NCBI RefSeq assembly: GCF_900961225.1
Contig: NZ_CAAHFN010000022.1
Span: 62,001 to 126,000, forward strand
DNA length: 64,000 nt
Source of the DNA: Modicisalibacter radicis
Lineage (GTDB): Bacteria > Pseudomonadota > Gammaproteobacteria > Pseudomonadales > Halomonadaceae
Direction: 5' to 3'
Below, in pieces: positions 1-9,590 of this stretch; positions within the stretch are counted from its first letter, which is position 1, and every line of letters begins with the position of its first letter. A program made the translations under genes and the position numbers. The notes under the pieces are model-generated. The model saw only the letters and a program-made list of their open reading frames with translations, ran no database searches and was not told the DNA's origin.

Positions 1-475
1 GGATATCCGCAAGGTCAAGAAACTGATCGAGCTACTGGAAGAATCCAATATCAGCGAGATCGAGATTCAGGAAGGCGAGGAATCGGTTCGCATCAGCCGT
101 CATCCCAACGGCGCCCCCGCCCAGCCGGCGATGTACCAGCCCCACTGGGGGCCGGCACCCAGCCAGCCGGCCCATTCGGCCGCCGGCGGCGAAGCGGCGC
201 CGAGTGCGCCCGCGGAAGCCCCGGCGCCGGCACAACCGGCCGGGCATGCGGTGACGTCGCCGATGGTCGGTACCTTCTATCGTTCGCCGGCGCCGGGCGC
301 CAAGGCATTCGTCGAAGTCGGCCAGAGCGTCAAGCAGGGCGAGACGATCTGCATCGTCGAAGCGATGAAGATGATGAACCAGATCGAAGCCGACAAGGAT
401 GGCGTCATCGAGGCGATCCTGGTCGAGGACGGCGAACCGGTCGAATTCGACCAGCCGATGCTGCTCATCTCCTGA
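1..475 (+). CDS. accB: Biotin carboxyl carrier protein of acetyl-CoA carboxylase (first two bases missing)
   Basis: Carries CO2 on a biotinyl-lysine between AccC and the AccA/AccD carboxyltransferase in the first committed step of fatty acid synthesis. Base 1 is the last base of the start codon: the frame continues Asp-Ile-Arg-Lys-Val, the normal AccB N-terminus, so only two bases lie outside the window. An N-terminal helical part (to about residue 35) is followed by an Ala/Pro-rich linker (about 38-82). The C-terminal biotinyl domain has the EAMKMM motif with the biotin-accepting Lys at about residue 124. The total of 158 residues is normal. accC follows 28 nt downstream, the usual operon. 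Confidence 0.96.
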   Translation, partial: DIRKVKKLIELLEESNISEIEIQEGEESVRISRHPNGAPAQPAMYQPHWGPAPSQPAHSAAGGEAAPSAPAEAPAPAQPAGHAVTSPMVGTFYRSPAPGAKAFVEVGQSVKQGETICIVEAMKMMNQIEADKDGVIEAILVEDGEPVEFDQPMLLIS

Positions 476-503
476 TCCATTCGACAACTTGGCGGACCCC
501 ATC

Positions 504-1844
504 ATGTTGGACAAGGTACTCATCGCCAATCGCGGCGAGATCGCTCTACGCATCCTGCGCGCCTGCAAGGAACTGGGCATCCGCACCGTGGCGGTTCACT
601 CCAAGGCCGATCGCGAACTCATGCATGTGCGCCTGGCCGACGAAGCGGTGTGCATCGGCCCGGCTTCCTCGGCGCACTCCTATCTGAATATCCCGGCGCT
701 GATCAGTGCCGCCGAGGTCACCGACGCCAGCGCCATCCACCCCGGCTACGGCTTTCTCTCGGAAAACGCCAACTTCGCCGAGCAGGTCGAGCGCTCGGGC
801 TTTACCTTCATCGGCCCGCGCGCCGAGACCATTCGCCTGATGGGCGACAAGGTCAGCGCCATCGAGTCGATGAAGAAGGCCGGCGTGCCCACCGTCCCCG
901 GTTCCGACGGCGCCCTGCCCGACGACGACGATGCCGTGCTGGCGACCGCGCGGCGGATCGGCTACCCGGTGATCATCAAGGCCGCCGCCGGCGGCGGCGG
1001 TCGCGGCATGCGCGTGGTGCATACCGAGAGCAACCTGCTGTCGGCGGTCAGCGTGACCCAGAGCGAAGCCAGCAGCGCCTTCGGCGACGGCACGGTGTAC
1101 ATGGAGAAGTTCCTCGAGGAACCGCGCCACGTCGAGGTTCAGGTGCTCGCCGACGGCCAGGGCAACGCCATTCACCTCTATGATCGCGACTGCTCGCTGC
1201 AGCGCCGTCATCAGAAGGTACTCGAGGAGGCCCCGGCGCCGCAGATCGACCCCGAGGCCCGCGCCCAGGTACTCAAGGCCTGCACCGATGCCTGTATCGA
1301 GATCGGCTATCGCGGCGCCGGCACCTTCGAGTTCCTCTACGAGAAAGGCCAGTTCTTCTTCATCGAGATGAACACCCGCGTGCAGGTCGAGCACCCGGTC
1401 ACCGAGATGGTCACCGGGGTGGACATCGTCAAGCAGCAACTGCTGATCGCCTCCGGCCAGCCGCTGTCGATCCGTCAGGAAGACGTCGAGGTCAAGGGTC
1501 ACGCCTTCGAGTGTCGCATCAACGCCGAGGATGCCCGCACCTTCATGCCCTCGCCCGGCAAGGTCACGCTCTACCATGCGCCAGGCGGGCTCGGCGTACG
1601 CATGGACTCGCACCTCTACACCGGCTACAGCGTGCCTCCGCACTACGATTCGCTGATCGGCAAGCTGATCACCTGGGGCGCCGACCGTACCAACGCCCTG
1701 ACGCGCATGCGCAACGCCCTCGACGAGTTGCTGGTCGAGGGCATCAAGACCAATATCGACCTGCAGAAGGACCTGGTCCGCGACAGCGCCTTCCAGCAGG
1801 GCGGCGTCAACATCCATTACCTGGAAAAGAAACTCGGCGGCTGA
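504..1844 (+). CDS. accC: Biotin carboxylase subunit of acetyl-CoA carboxylase
   Basis: ATP-dependent carboxylation of biotin on AccB. The 446-residue length is standard. The start is the ATG at 504, giving [17 protein letters not shown]; upstream in-frame codons are not homologous. An N-terminal biotin carboxylase domain is followed by the ATP-grasp domain with the glycine-rich loop [11 protein letters not shown] (near residue 160) and the [13 protein letters not shown] active-site stretch (near 288-300), then the C-terminal biotin carboxylase domain. It is cotranscribed with accB. Confidence 0.97.
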   Translation: MLDKVLIANRGEIALRILRACKELGIRTVAVHSKADRELMHVRLADEAVCIGPASSAHSYLNIPALISAAEVTDASAIHPGYGFLSENANFAEQVERSGFTFIGPRAETIRLMGDKVSAIESMKKAGVPTVPGSDGALPDDDDAVLATARRIGYPVIIKAAAGGGGRGMRVVHTESNLLSAVSVTQSEASSAFGDGTVYMEKFLEEPRHVEVQVLADGQGNAIHLYDRDCSLQRRHQKVLEEAPAPQIDPEARAQVLKACTDACIEIGYRGAGTFEFLYEKGQFFFIEMNTRVQVEHPVTEMVTGVDIVKQQLLIASGQPLSIRQEDVEVKGHAFECRINAEDARTFMPSPGKVTLYHAPGGLGVRMDSHLYTGYSVPPHYDSLIGKLITWGADRTNALTRMRNALDELLVEGIKTNIDLQKDLVRDSAFQQGGVNIHYLEKKLGG

Positions 1845-1853
1845 GCGCTCGCC

Positions 1854-1891
1854 AGGCGTCTGCCGGGGCTGACCGGCACCGACAGACGCCT
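1854..1891 (+). terminator. Hairpin between accC and prmA, no U-run
   Basis: The arms AGGCGTCTG (1854-1862) and CAGACGCCT (1883-1891) are perfectly complementary and flank a GC-rich loop. No T-run follows, so this may be an RNA-stability or attenuating stem and not a true intrinsic terminator. Confidence 0.3.
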
Positions 1892-1970
1892 CGAGGACGC
1901 GGCGCGGCCCAGGGTCGCGCCGCGTGCGTCTGCAGACCACCGACCAGCCCCACGAACAGGAGCCGTCAGC

Positions 1971-2888
1971 ATGCCCTGGCTGCAACTCAAGGCCCGCATC
2001 GCCCCCGACCAGGCCGAGCTTCTCGAGGAGCTGCTGCTGGACGAAGGCGCCTCGGCGATCACCCTGCAGGACGCCCACGACGACCCGGTCTTCGAACCCG
2101 AGCGGGGCAGCACGCCGCTGTGGCAGGAGACCGTGCTGACCGGGCTGTACGACGATCTCGAAGGCATCGACGCGATGCTCGAGCGCGTCCACCACGGCTG
2201 GTCGCTGGCGATGGGCGACGAGCCCTGCCCGACCATCGAATACGAACTGCTCGCCGACCGCGACTGGGAACGCGAGTGGATGGACGGCTTCGCGCCGCTG
2301 CCAATGGGCGAACGGCTATGGATCGTGCCCAGCTGGCACGACGCCCCCGACGCCGACGCGGTCAACCTGCGCCTCGATCCGGGCCTGGCCTTCGGCACCG
2401 GCACTCATCCGACCACCGCGCTGTGCCTGGGCTGGCTCGACGAGCAGAGCGTCGCCGGGGCCCTCGCGGGCTGCCGGGTGCTCGACTACGGTTGCGGTTC
2501 GGGAATCCTGGCGATCGCCGCGCTCAAGCTGGGCGCGCGCGAGGCGGCCGGTACCGACATCGACCCCCAGGCACTCACCGCCAGCCGCGACAATGCCGAA
2601 CGCAACGCCATCGACGAGGCGGATTTCACGCTGCATCTGCCCGAGGAGCTGCCCGGCGGAGGTTACGGGATCGTGCTCGCCAACATCCTGGCCGGCCCCC
2701 TGGTCGAGCTGGCTCCGACGATCGCCGGTCACGTCGAAGCCGGCGGTCGGCTGGTGCTGTCGGGCATCCTCGCTCACCAGGCCGACGAGGTGCTCGATGC
2801 CTATCGCGACCGGGGGCTGACCATGCACGAGCCGCGCGAGCGCGACGGCTGGGTGTGCCTGGTCGGCGAGCGCCCGCTCCACGCTTGA
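1971..2888 (+). CDS. prmA: Ribosomal protein L11 methyltransferase
   Basis: SAM-dependent methyltransferase that trimethylates ribosomal protein L11. The 305 residues match the family. An N-terminal L11-recognition domain (about 1-100) precedes a Rossmann methyltransferase domain with GTGTHPTTALCL (near 140), the SAM-binding motif DYGCGSGILAIAA (near 168) and LANILAGPL (near 240). The start MPWLQLKARI is the expected N-terminus and AGGAG lies just upstream. The accC-prmA-dusB-fis order is common in gammaproteobacteria. Confidence 0.95.
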   Translation: MPWLQLKARIAPDQAELLEELLLDEGASAITLQDAHDDPVFEPERGSTPLWQETVLTGLYDDLEGIDAMLERVHHGWSLAMGDEPCPTIEYELLADRDWEREWMDGFAPLPMGERLWIVPSWHDAPDADAVNLRLDPGLAFGTGTHPTTALCLGWLDEQSVAGALAGCRVLDYGCGSGILAIAALKLGAREAAGTDIDPQALTASRDNAERNAIDEADFTLHLPEELPGGGYGIVLANILAGPLVELAPTIAGHVEAGGRLVLSGILAHQADEVLDAYRDRGLTMHEPRERDGWVCLVGERPLHA

Positions 2889-2984
2889 CGCACGCCGGTA
2901 GGCGTCACGTTGGCAACACAGCCTTCAATCTGGCCCGGCAGGTGGGTATCATAGGCGGCCCCCTTGAGCCGAGTCCCGATCACG

Positions 2985-4007
2985 ATGCCCGCTACCGCTT
3001 GCGTCGAGCCACCCGCCATAGGCCCCTATCGATTGCCCAACCGGGTGATCCTGGCGCCCATGGCCGGCGTTACCGACCGGCCGTTCCGCCAGCTCTGCCG
3101 CCAATTGGGCGCCGGGCTGGTGGTATCGGAGATGGTCACGTCGGACCCGCGCCTGTGGCATACCCGCAAGTCGCGCATGCGCCTCGACCACCAGGGTGAA
3201 CCCGACCCCCGTAGCGTGCAGATCGCCGGCGGCGATCCGGAGATGCTCGCCGAAGCGGCACGCCTGAATGCCGAGCACGGCGCCCAGATCATCGACATCA
3301 ACATGGGCTGTCCGGCCAAGAAGGTCTGCAACAAGGCCGCCGGCTCGGCGTTGCTGCGCGATGAAAAGCTGGTCGCGGCCATCCTCGAGGCGGTGGTCGG
3401 CGCCGTCGAGGTTCCGGTGACGCTCAAGATTCGCACCGGCTGGTGCGAGGCCAGCCGCAATGGCGTACGCGTGGCGCGCCTCGCCGAAGCCGCGGGTATC
3501 CGCGCGCTGGCCGTCCACGGGCGAACCCGCGAGCAGCGCTATGGCGGGTTCGCCGAGTACGACACCATCGCCGAGATCAAGGCCTCGGTGGGCATCCCGG
3601 TATTCGCCAACGGCGATGTCGATGGCCCCGCCAAAGCCGCCGAGGTTCTCGACTATACTGGTGCGGATGCGGTCATGGTGGGTCGCGGAGCCCAGGGCAA
3701 CCCCTGGATATTCCGCGAGATCGATCATTTCCTGCGCACCGGTGAAATCCTGCCGACCGCCTCTCCCGGCGAGCGGCGGACGGTCATGCGCAACCATCTC
3801 GACGCGCTGCATGGCTTCTATGGAGAGCACATGGGCGTGAGGATCGCGCGCAAGCATATCGGCTGGTATCTCGCCACCCGCGAGGACGCCAAACCGCTGC
3901 GACAACGTTTCAATGCCCTGGACGATGCACAGGGGCAACGTCGTTTCGTGGATGAACTGTTTCGCCAGGCCACGGCACTGGCAACCGAAGGGATCAGTGC
4001 AGCATGA
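2985..4007 (+). CDS. dusB: tRNA-dihydrouridine synthase B
   Basis: FMN-dependent reductase that makes dihydrouridine in the tRNA D-loop. A TIM-barrel start ILAPMAGVTDRPFRQL, the active-site segment MGCPAKKVCNKAAGS with the catalytic Cys, and DAVMVGRGAQGNPWIF near the end of the barrel are visible. I chose the ATG at 2985 (340 residues); an in-frame TTG at 2964 would add seven residues. The 3' end overlaps fis by 4 nt (ATGA), the conserved dusB-fis operon. Confidence 0.95.
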   Translation: MPATACVEPPAIGPYRLPNRVILAPMAGVTDRPFRQLCRQLGAGLVVSEMVTSDPRLWHTRKSRMRLDHQGEPDPRSVQIAGGDPEMLAEAARLNAEHGAQIIDINMGCPAKKVCNKAAGSALLRDEKLVAAILEAVVGAVEVPVTLKIRTGWCEASRNGVRVARLAEAAGIRALAVHGRTREQRYGGFAEYDTIAEIKASVGIPVFANGDVDGPAKAAEVLDYTGADAVMVGRGAQGNPWIFREIDHFLRTGEILPTASPGERRTVMRNHLDALHGFYGEHMGVRIARKHIGWYLATREDAKPLRQRFNALDDAQGQRRFVDELFRQATALATEGISAA

Positions 4008-4309
4008 ACAGCAGGCAAGCCATCACTCCCGAACAGCTCGTGGGCGAGGAAGCAGTGCTTTCCGCTACCCCCACCCCCCGCGGCCAGACCCTGCGCGAAG
4101 CGGTCGACGATGCCATGCGACGCTACTTCAACCACCTCGAGGGTGAATCCGTGACCGATCTCTACGCCATGGTCATGGCCGAGGTCGAGGCGCCGCTGCT
4201 CAACGCCGTGCTCGATTACGCCGGCGGCAATCAGACCCGCGCAGCCGACATGCTGGGACTCAATCGCGGCACCTTGCGCAAGAAACTCAAGCAATACGAT
4301 CTGATCTGA
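4004..4309 (+). CDS. fis: Nucleoid-associated protein Fis
   Basis: Homodimeric DNA-bending protein that activates rRNA and tRNA promoters and shapes the nucleoid. It has 101 residues; the C-terminal helix-turn-helix reads NQTRAADMLGLNRGTLRKKL and the central region contains the usual dimerisation helices. It is translationally coupled to dusB through a 4-nt overlap and followed by a strong terminator. Confidence 0.96.
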   Translation: MNSRQAITPEQLVGEEAVLSATPTPRGQTLREAVDDAMRRYFNHLEGESVTDLYAMVMAEVEAPLLNAVLDYAGGNQTRAADMLGLNRGTLRKKLKQYDLI

Positions 4310-4324
4310 ACATCAGCTGTTTTC

Positions 4325-4360
4325 ACGGGGGAGCCAGACCGGCTCCCCCGTCGCGTTTTT
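4325..4360 (+). terminator. Rho-independent terminator of dusB-fis
   Basis: A perfect 11-bp stem, ACGGGGGAGCC (4325-4335) with GGCTCCCCCGT (4341-4351) and a 5-nt loop, is followed by CGCG and five T (4356-4360), 16 nt after the fis stop. Confidence 0.88.
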
Positions 4361-4410
4361 AGCCCAGGCCCCTCGCCGCCGGCAAGGGCCGATACCGAAG
4401 AGTGACTTTC

Positions 4411-6003
4411 ATGGCCGAACAGCCCCCCCAAACTCGCTCCCTGCCGGTCCGGCGCGCACTGATCAGCGTCTCGGACAAGACCGGCATCGTCGACTTCGCC
4501 CGCGAACTCGCCGATCGCGGCGTCGCGCTGCTTTCCACCGGCGGCACCTACCGCCTGCTACGCGACAGCGGCATCAACGTCGGTGAGGTCTCCGAACATA
4601 CCGGCTTTCCGGAGATCATGGACGGCCGGGTCAAGACGCTGCATCCCAAGATCCACGGCGGCATTCTCGGCCGCCGGGGCCAGGACGATGCGGTGATGGC
4701 CGAGCACGACATAGCACCCATCGACATGGTGGTGGTCAACCTCTATCCGTTCGCCCGGACCGTTGCGCGTGCCGATTGCACGCTGGACGAGGCGATCGAG
4801 AACATCGATATCGGCGGCCCGACCATGGTCCGCGCCTGCGCCAAGAATCACGCCCATACCAGCATCGTCGTCGATGCCGAGGATTACCGTCGGGTCCTCG
4901 ACGCCATGGCGGCCAATGATGGCGCGGTCGGCAGTGAGCTGCGCTTCGATCTCGCCGTGAAGGCCTTCGAGCACACCGCCGGCTACGACGCGGCGATCGC
5001 CGATTACCTCGGCGGCCGCGTCGCCGGGGGCGAGGAAGGCTTTCCGCGCACCTACAACCTGCAGTTCCACAAGAAGCAGTCGATGCGCTACGGCGAGAAC
5101 CCGCACCAGGCGGCGGCGTTCTACGTCGAGGCCGACGCCAGCGAGGCCAGCGTCGCCACCGCCGTGCAGCGTCAGGGCAAGGCGCTGTCCTACAACAACG
5201 TCGCCGACACCGATGCCGCCTTCGAGTGCGTCAAGGCCTTCACCGAAGCCGCCTGCGTGATCGTCAAGCATGCCAATCCCTGCGGCGTGGCCACCGGCGG
5301 ATCGCTCCTTGATGCCTACGACAAGGCCTTCGCCACCGACCCCACCAGTGCCTTCGGCGGTATCATCGCCTTCAACCGGGCGCTGGACGCCGTCACCGCG
5401 CGGGCGATCATCGATCGCCAGTTCGTCGAGGTGATCATTGCTCCCGGTGTCGCCGACGAGGCCGCGGCCATCGTCGCCGAAAAGAAGAACGTGCGCCTGC
5501 TCGACGTCGGCGCCGACTGGCCCGGCGAACGCGCCCATGCCCACGACTTCAAGCGTGTCACCGGCGGTCTGCTGGTCCAGGATCGCGACCTGGGCATGGT
5601 CGGCCGCGACGAGCTCGAGGTGGTCACCGAGCGTGCGCCCAGCGAGCAGGAACTTCGCGACCTGGCGTTCGCCTGGAAGGTCGCCAAGTACGTCAAGTCC
5701 AACGCCATCGTCTACGCCAAGGGAGGCCGCACCATCGGCGTCGGCGCCGGCCAGATGAGCCGCGTCTACTCGGCGAAGATCGCCGGCATCAAGGCCGCCG
5801 ACGAAGGCCTCGAGGTGCCCGGTTCGGTGATGGCCTCGGATGCCTTCTTCCCGTTCCGCGATGGCATCGACGCCGCCGCCGCTGCCGGCATCACCGCGGT
5901 GATCCAGCCCGGCGGCTCGATGCGCGACCAGGAGGTGATCGACGCCGCCAACGAGGCCGGCATAGCCATGGTCTTCACCGGCATGCGCCACTTCCGCCAC
6001 TGA
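4411..6003 (+). CDS. purH: Bifunctional AICAR formyltransferase / IMP cyclohydrolase
   Basis: Catalyses the last two steps of de novo IMP synthesis. The N-terminal MGS-like cyclohydrolase domain (about 1-200; [29 protein letters not shown]) is followed by the AICAR transformylase domain with KHANPCGVA (near 290) and [12 protein letters not shown] (near 478). The start is the ATG at 4411 (530 residues); a GTG nine bases upstream is in frame but less likely. It lies alone between two terminators. Confidence 0.96.
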   Translation: MAEQPPQTRSLPVRRALISVSDKTGIVDFARELADRGVALLSTGGTYRLLRDSGINVGEVSEHTGFPEIMDGRVKTLHPKIHGGILGRRGQDDAVMAEHDIAPIDMVVVNLYPFARTVARADCTLDEAIENIDIGGPTMVRACAKNHAHTSIVVDAEDYRRVLDAMAANDGAVGSELRFDLAVKAFEHTAGYDAAIADYLGGRVAGGEEGFPRTYNLQFHKKQSMRYGENPHQAAAFYVEADASEASVATAVQRQGKALSYNNVADTDAAFECVKAFTEAACVIVKHANPCGVATGGSLLDAYDKAFATDPTSAFGGIIAFNRALDAVTARAIIDRQFVEVIIAPGVADEAAAIVAEKKNVRLLDVGADWPGERAHAHDFKRVTGGLLVQDRDLGMVGRDELEVVTERAPSEQELRDLAFAWKVAKYVKSNAIVYAKGGRTIGVGAGQMSRVYSAKIAGIKAADEGLEVPGSVMASDAFFPFRDGIDAAAAAGITAVIQPGGSMRDQEVIDAANEAGIAMVFTGMRHFRH

Positions 6004-6031
6004 GGCGCGTGGCCTGGCGATGAGGCACGAC

Positions 6032-6059
6032 AAAACGCCGCCCCTTGCAGAGAAGGGGC
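6032..6059 (-). terminator. Terminator of the small minus-strand gene at 6124
   Basis: The stem GCCCCTT (6040-6046) with AAGGGGC (6053-6059), read on the minus strand, is followed within a few bases by a TTTT run (6032-6035). The plus-strand side has no T-run, so it mainly serves the minus-strand gene; it may weakly stop purH transcripts. Confidence 0.55.
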
Positions 6060-6123
6060 AGCGCTTGCGTTCTTGCAGCTGGCGACGGCAGGTTTATCGC
6101 GCCGTCGCAGCCTGTAGCGCGAC

Positions 6124-6327
6124 TCAGGCGTAGGTATTGAGCTGAGTACCGACACTGCCTACGCTGGCCAGTTTCGGCTCGTCGCCGACCGACTCCATCA
6201 ACTGGGCGAGCTGCGCCGCCTGGGTGTCGAGCGATTGCCGCAGCAGCGACATCTGGGCGCTCTGGTCGGCGTTGTACTGCTGCAGCGCAACGGCGACGCC
6301 GACGGTATTGTTGATGCTCGAATCCAT
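6124..6327 (-). CDS. Small YjfB-like putative motility protein
   Basis: A 67-residue protein of unknown biochemical role. Its pattern [20 protein letters not shown], then a helical Gln/Ala/Leu-rich stretch with [17 protein letters not shown], resembles the small YjfB family (annotated 'putative motility protein' in Pfam). No signal peptide or membrane segment is present. GAGAGG-like purines precede the ATG and a terminator lies at 6032-6059, so it seems to be a single-gene unit. The family assignment is by pattern only. Confidence 0.7.
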   Translation of the reverse strand: MDSSINNTVGVAVALQQYNADQSAQMSLLRQSLDTQAAQLAQLMESVGDEPKLASVGSVGTQLNTYA

Positions 6328-6430
6328 GGCACAGCCTCTCGGTCAAAAGACGGGGTATGGTTCAACTTACCACTCCCGTGCCGCATGGCAAGGAAGTATT
6401 GCCCGGAGCCGTCAACGCTGCTGACGACGT

Positions 6431-7888
6431 TCACCCCAGATCGAGACACAGGTACTTGGTTTCGAGGAACTCCTCGAGGCCCTGGTGACCGCCCTCGCGA
6501 CCCAGTCCCGATTCCTTGACCCCGCCGAATGGCGCTGCGGCATTGGAGATCAGCCCGGTGTTGATGCCGACGATGCCGTACTCCAGCGCTTCCGAGACCC
6601 GCCAGACCTGGCCCAGGTCGCGGGAATAGAAGTACGCGGCGAGGCCGAACGGGGTGTCGTTGGCCATTTCCACGGCATCCTCCTCGTCGTCGAACGGAAA
6701 GACCGCGGCCAGCGGGCCGAAGGTTTCCTCCCGGGCGACCAGCATTTCACGGGTGGCCTGGTTGACCAGCGTGGGGGTGAAGAAATTGCCGCCCAGCGGG
6801 TGCGGGTTGCCGCCCAGCATCAACTCGGCCCCCTTGTCGACCGCGTCGCGGATGTGCCGACTGACCTTTTCGACGCCGTCGCTGTCGATCAGCGGGCCGA
6901 TGTTGACACCCTCCTCGGTGCCGTCGCCGACGGTCAGCTCGCTGTTCATGGCGGCGGCGAGCTTCTCGCAGAAGGCGTTGACCACGCTCGACTGGACCAG
7001 GAAACGGTTGACGCAGACGCAGGTCTGGCCGGCATTGCGGAACTTCGAGGCCATGGCCCCCTCCACCGCGGCGTCCAGGTCGGCGTCCTCGAAGACCAGG
7101 AATGGCGCGTTGCCGCCCAGTTCCAGCGAAATCTTCTGGACGTGCTGCGCGGCCTGCGCCATCAGCCGCTGCCCGACCTCGGTCGAGCCGGTAAAGGTGA
7201 TCTTGCGCACCAGCGGCGAGTCGGTCAGCGCCCCGGCGATCTCGCTGGCGCTCCCCGGCACCACGTTGAAGACCCCGCGCGGCACCCCGGCACGCTCGGC
7301 GAGCAGCGCCATCGCGGTGGCCGAGAACGGCGTCTGGCTGGCCGGCTTGACGACGATCGGGCAGCCCGCCGCCAGCGCCGCGCCGACCTTGCGGGTGATC
7401 ATCGCCGCCGGAAAATTCCACGGCGTGATCGCACCGACGACCCCCACCGGCTGCTTGATGACCATGATCCGCTGGTTACTCTTGGCGCCGGGTACGGTCT
7501 CGCCGTTGATACGCCGCCCCTCTTCGGCGAACCAGCGCAGGAAGCTTGCCGCGTAGACGATCTCGCCGGCGGCCTCCTTGAGCGGCTTGCCCTGCTCGAG
7601 GGTCATGATCCGCGCCAGCTCGTCCTGGTTCTCGAGCATCAGCTCGTACCACTTCATCAGGATGTCGCCGCGCTCCTGGGCGGTATGGGAGCGCCACGCC
7701 GGCAGCGCGGCATGCGCGGCGTCGATCGCCCGCTCGGTTTCGGCGCGACCCAGGCGCGGCACGCTGCCGATGATCTCGCCGGTGGCCGGGTTGTCGACTT
7801 CGATCTGCTCACCGCTGTCGGCGGCGACCCAGCTGCCATCGATGTAGGCGAAGGGCCGATACAGCGAATAGTCCTGCAGCGATTCCAT
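6431..7888 (-). CDS. gabD: NAD(P)-dependent succinate-semialdehyde dehydrogenase
   Basis: Oxidises succinic semialdehyde (GABA degradation) or a related aldehyde. The 485-residue ALDH has the N-terminal VDNPATGEIIGSVP, cofactor loop FTGSTEVG, catalytic Glu in ELGGNAPF and catalytic Cys in GQTCVCVNRF. The start is MESLQDYSLYR at 7888, with AAGGAG seven bases upstream; the frame stays open further upstream but is not homologous. No gabT or gabP is adjacent, so the substrate is inferred from similarity to GabD. Confidence 0.9.
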   Translation of the reverse strand: MESLQDYSLYRPFAYIDGSWVAADSGEQIEVDNPATGEIIGSVPRLGRAETERAIDAAHAALPAWRSHTAQERGDILMKWYELMLENQDELARIMTLEQGKPLKEAAGEIVYAASFLRWFAEEGRRINGETVPGAKSNQRIMVIKQPVGVVGAITPWNFPAAMITRKVGAALAAGCPIVVKPASQTPFSATAMALLAERAGVPRGVFNVVPGSASEIAGALTDSPLVRKITFTGSTEVGQRLMAQAAQHVQKISLELGGNAPFLVFEDADLDAAVEGAMASKFRNAGQTCVCVNRFLVQSSVVNAFCEKLAAAMNSELTVGDGTEEGVNIGPLIDSDGVEKVSRHIRDAVDKGAELMLGGNPHPLGGNFFTPTLVNQATREMLVAREETFGPLAAVFPFDDEEDAVEMANDTPFGLAAYFYSRDLGQVWRVSEALEYGIVGINTGLISNAAAPFGGVKESGLGREGGHQGLEEFLETKYLCLDLG

Positions 7889-7935
7889 GATGTTCTCCTT
7901 CCATGAGGGCCCCGCTCCGGCGGATGCCCTGCGTG

Positions 7936-8478
7936 TTACCCGGCCTGCGTGACTCCGGGTGCGACAAGGACCTGCGACTGGCTTGGCATGTCCGGTAACA
8001 ATGGCGACGTTATGGGCGGCTTCACCAACAAGCATAGCGTAGCAGCGAGTACCGCGATCCCAAGCGCCAGCCAGCCGAGCCAGCGTGCATGCAGGTCGCG
8101 CGCATCGCGCCGTAGCCGCCTCAGGGCAACGATTGCCAGGCCCGCCGCGCCGATCGCCAGCAACATCGCCAGCAGGCCGAGCCACAAGCCGGCGATGGCG
8201 GTGAGAATGGCGACACTCAGCGCGGCGAGCGGTACCGCGGGATAATCCGCCGCGCCGGGGACGTTCTGAACCCGGGCCCGGCGCTGCGCCTCGGGACGAT
8301 TCATGACCTGCAACGCCCGCCCTTCGCGGATTTCGAAGCGCACCGCCACGCCCGGTGCGGGCAATCCGCGCCCACGCCAGTCAGCGAGGCCGAACGCATA
8401 TCGGCTGCCATCCCGGGCATCGATGACGCCTTGCTGGGCGGCATCGTCGAAGCCACTGATCTCACCGTCCAAGGCCAT
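7936..8478 (-). CDS. Cold-shock-like N-terminal domain fused to membrane helices
   Basis: A 180-residue protein of unknown function. Residues 1-60 (GEISGFDDAAQQGVIDARDG, then a beta-rich segment ending VRFEIREGRALQV) resemble a cold-shock/OB fold of the type GxVxxFxxxxxxGxI. Two or three hydrophobic segments follow (about 82-118 and 133-155). GGAGG lies almost directly before the ATG, an unusually short spacing. It lies 47 nt upstream of gabD on the same strand. Cold-shock domains fused to membrane segments are known (DUF1294-type), but this is not a clear match to that family. Confidence 0.65.
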   Translation of the reverse strand: MALDGEISGFDDAAQQGVIDARDGSRYAFGLADWRGRGLPAPGVAVRFEIREGRALQVMNRPEAQRRARVQNVPGAADYPAVPLAALSVAILTAIAGLWLGLLAMLLAIGAAGLAIVALRRLRRDARDLHARWLGWLALGIAVLAATLCLLVKPPITSPLLPDMPSQSQVLVAPGVTQAG

Positions 8479-8538
8479 CCTCCGTTACTGACGAGCCATT
8501 CATGCTAAGCGTTTCGAGGGGCTGACACCAACCGCCGC

Positions 8539-9522
8539 TCAGGCCAGCCAGCGGGGCTGTTCCAGCGCGACGCGCTGCTGTTCGAGGGTACGAATGTGCT
8601 GATCCCAGTAATCCTCGCTGGCGACCCAGGGAAAGGCGCGCGGAAAGGCCGGATCGCGCCAGCGCGCAACCAGCCAGGCGCTGTGACGCATCAGCCGCAG
8701 GGTGCGCAGCGGCTCGATCCAGGCCAGCTCGCGGCGATCGAAATCGCAATACTGCTCGTAGCCCTCGAGCAGTTCGGAGAGTTGCATCTGCCACTCCTGA
8801 TCGTTCTGGGCGGTGAGCATCATCCACAGGTCCTGCACCGCCGGAGCCATGCAGCAGTCGTCGAAGTCGACCAGCGCGAACTGCTCGTCACGACCGAGGA
8901 TATTGCCCAGATGGCAATCGCCGTGCACGCGAATCGCCGCCTGCGAGAGCCAGGCGCGTTCTTTCAAGATGCTTTCCAGGGCCTCGCTGATTCGCGCGTA
9001 CGCGCGGCGCTGGCGCTGGCTGAGCCACTCGCCGACGAGCACCTGCTCGCGGCTGCTCGCCGCCCAGCCGATGGGATCGAGCGTGGGGCGCGTGGCGAAT
9101 GGCGTCGCCCCCGACACAGCATGCATCCGGCCGATCAGCTCACCGAGTGCGAACAGGTGGGCGGGATTCTCGAGCTCCGGCGCCTGGCCGACGACATGCG
9201 GGAACAGTGCGAAGCGAAAGCCCCCATGGTCATGCAGGCTCTCGCCGTCGACATCGCGCCAGGGCGCCGCCACCGGCACGTCGGCGGCCGCCAGTTCGGC
9301 GAGAAAGGCATGCTCCTCGCGGATCTGGGCATCGCTCCAGCGGTCGGGGCGATAGAACTTGGCGACCCAGCGGCGACGCTCGTCGTCATGGATCAGAAAG
9401 ACCCGGTTCTCGTAGCTGTTGAGCGCGAATGGCTCGCCAGGCAGCCAGAACCCCAGCGACTCGATGGCGGCGACGATGCGTTGTGGTGGCAGATTCTCGA
9501 ACGGGTGCGGGTTGGCGGCCAT
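8539..9522 (-). CDS. srkA: Stress response kinase A (YihE family)
   Basis: Ser/Thr-type kinase of the APH/choline-kinase fold that in E. coli counters MazEF-linked death under stress. It has 327 residues, with LNSYENRVFLI and WVAKFYRP (ATP-binding Lys) in the N-lobe, the catalytic HGDCHLGNIL and metal-binding VDFDDC segments, and the SrkA-type C-terminal region. The start MAANPHPFENL at 9522 has GAGGAGG upstream; the longer frame adds 24 non-homologous residues. Confidence 0.9.
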   Translation of the reverse strand: MAANPHPFENLPPQRIVAAIESLGFWLPGEPFALNSYENRVFLIHDDERRRWVAKFYRPDRWSDAQIREEHAFLAELAAADVPVAAPWRDVDGESLHDHGGFRFALFPHVVGQAPELENPAHLFALGELIGRMHAVSGATPFATRPTLDPIGWAASSREQVLVGEWLSQRQRRAYARISEALESILKERAWLSQAAIRVHGDCHLGNILGRDEQFALVDFDDCCMAPAVQDLWMMLTAQNDQEWQMQLSELLEGYEQYCDFDRRELAWIEPLRTLRLMRHSAWLVARWRDPAFPRAFPWVASEDYWDQHIRTLEQQRVALEQPRWLA

Positions 9523-9590
9523 GCGGGCCTCCTCGGTAGGCGATGCCCGCATGCTAGCAGATCGCGCCCGGCCAACGGCAGCACAGCCGC

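Noticed and set aside
6032-6059. Strong intrinsic terminator for purH
   Set aside because: The hairpin is there, but the T-run is on the minus-strand side; I assign it to the small minus-strand gene.
8186-8538. Possible riboswitch or RNA upstream of gabD
   Set aside because: The stretch is coding for the cold-shock-like membrane protein; no conserved RNA motif seen.
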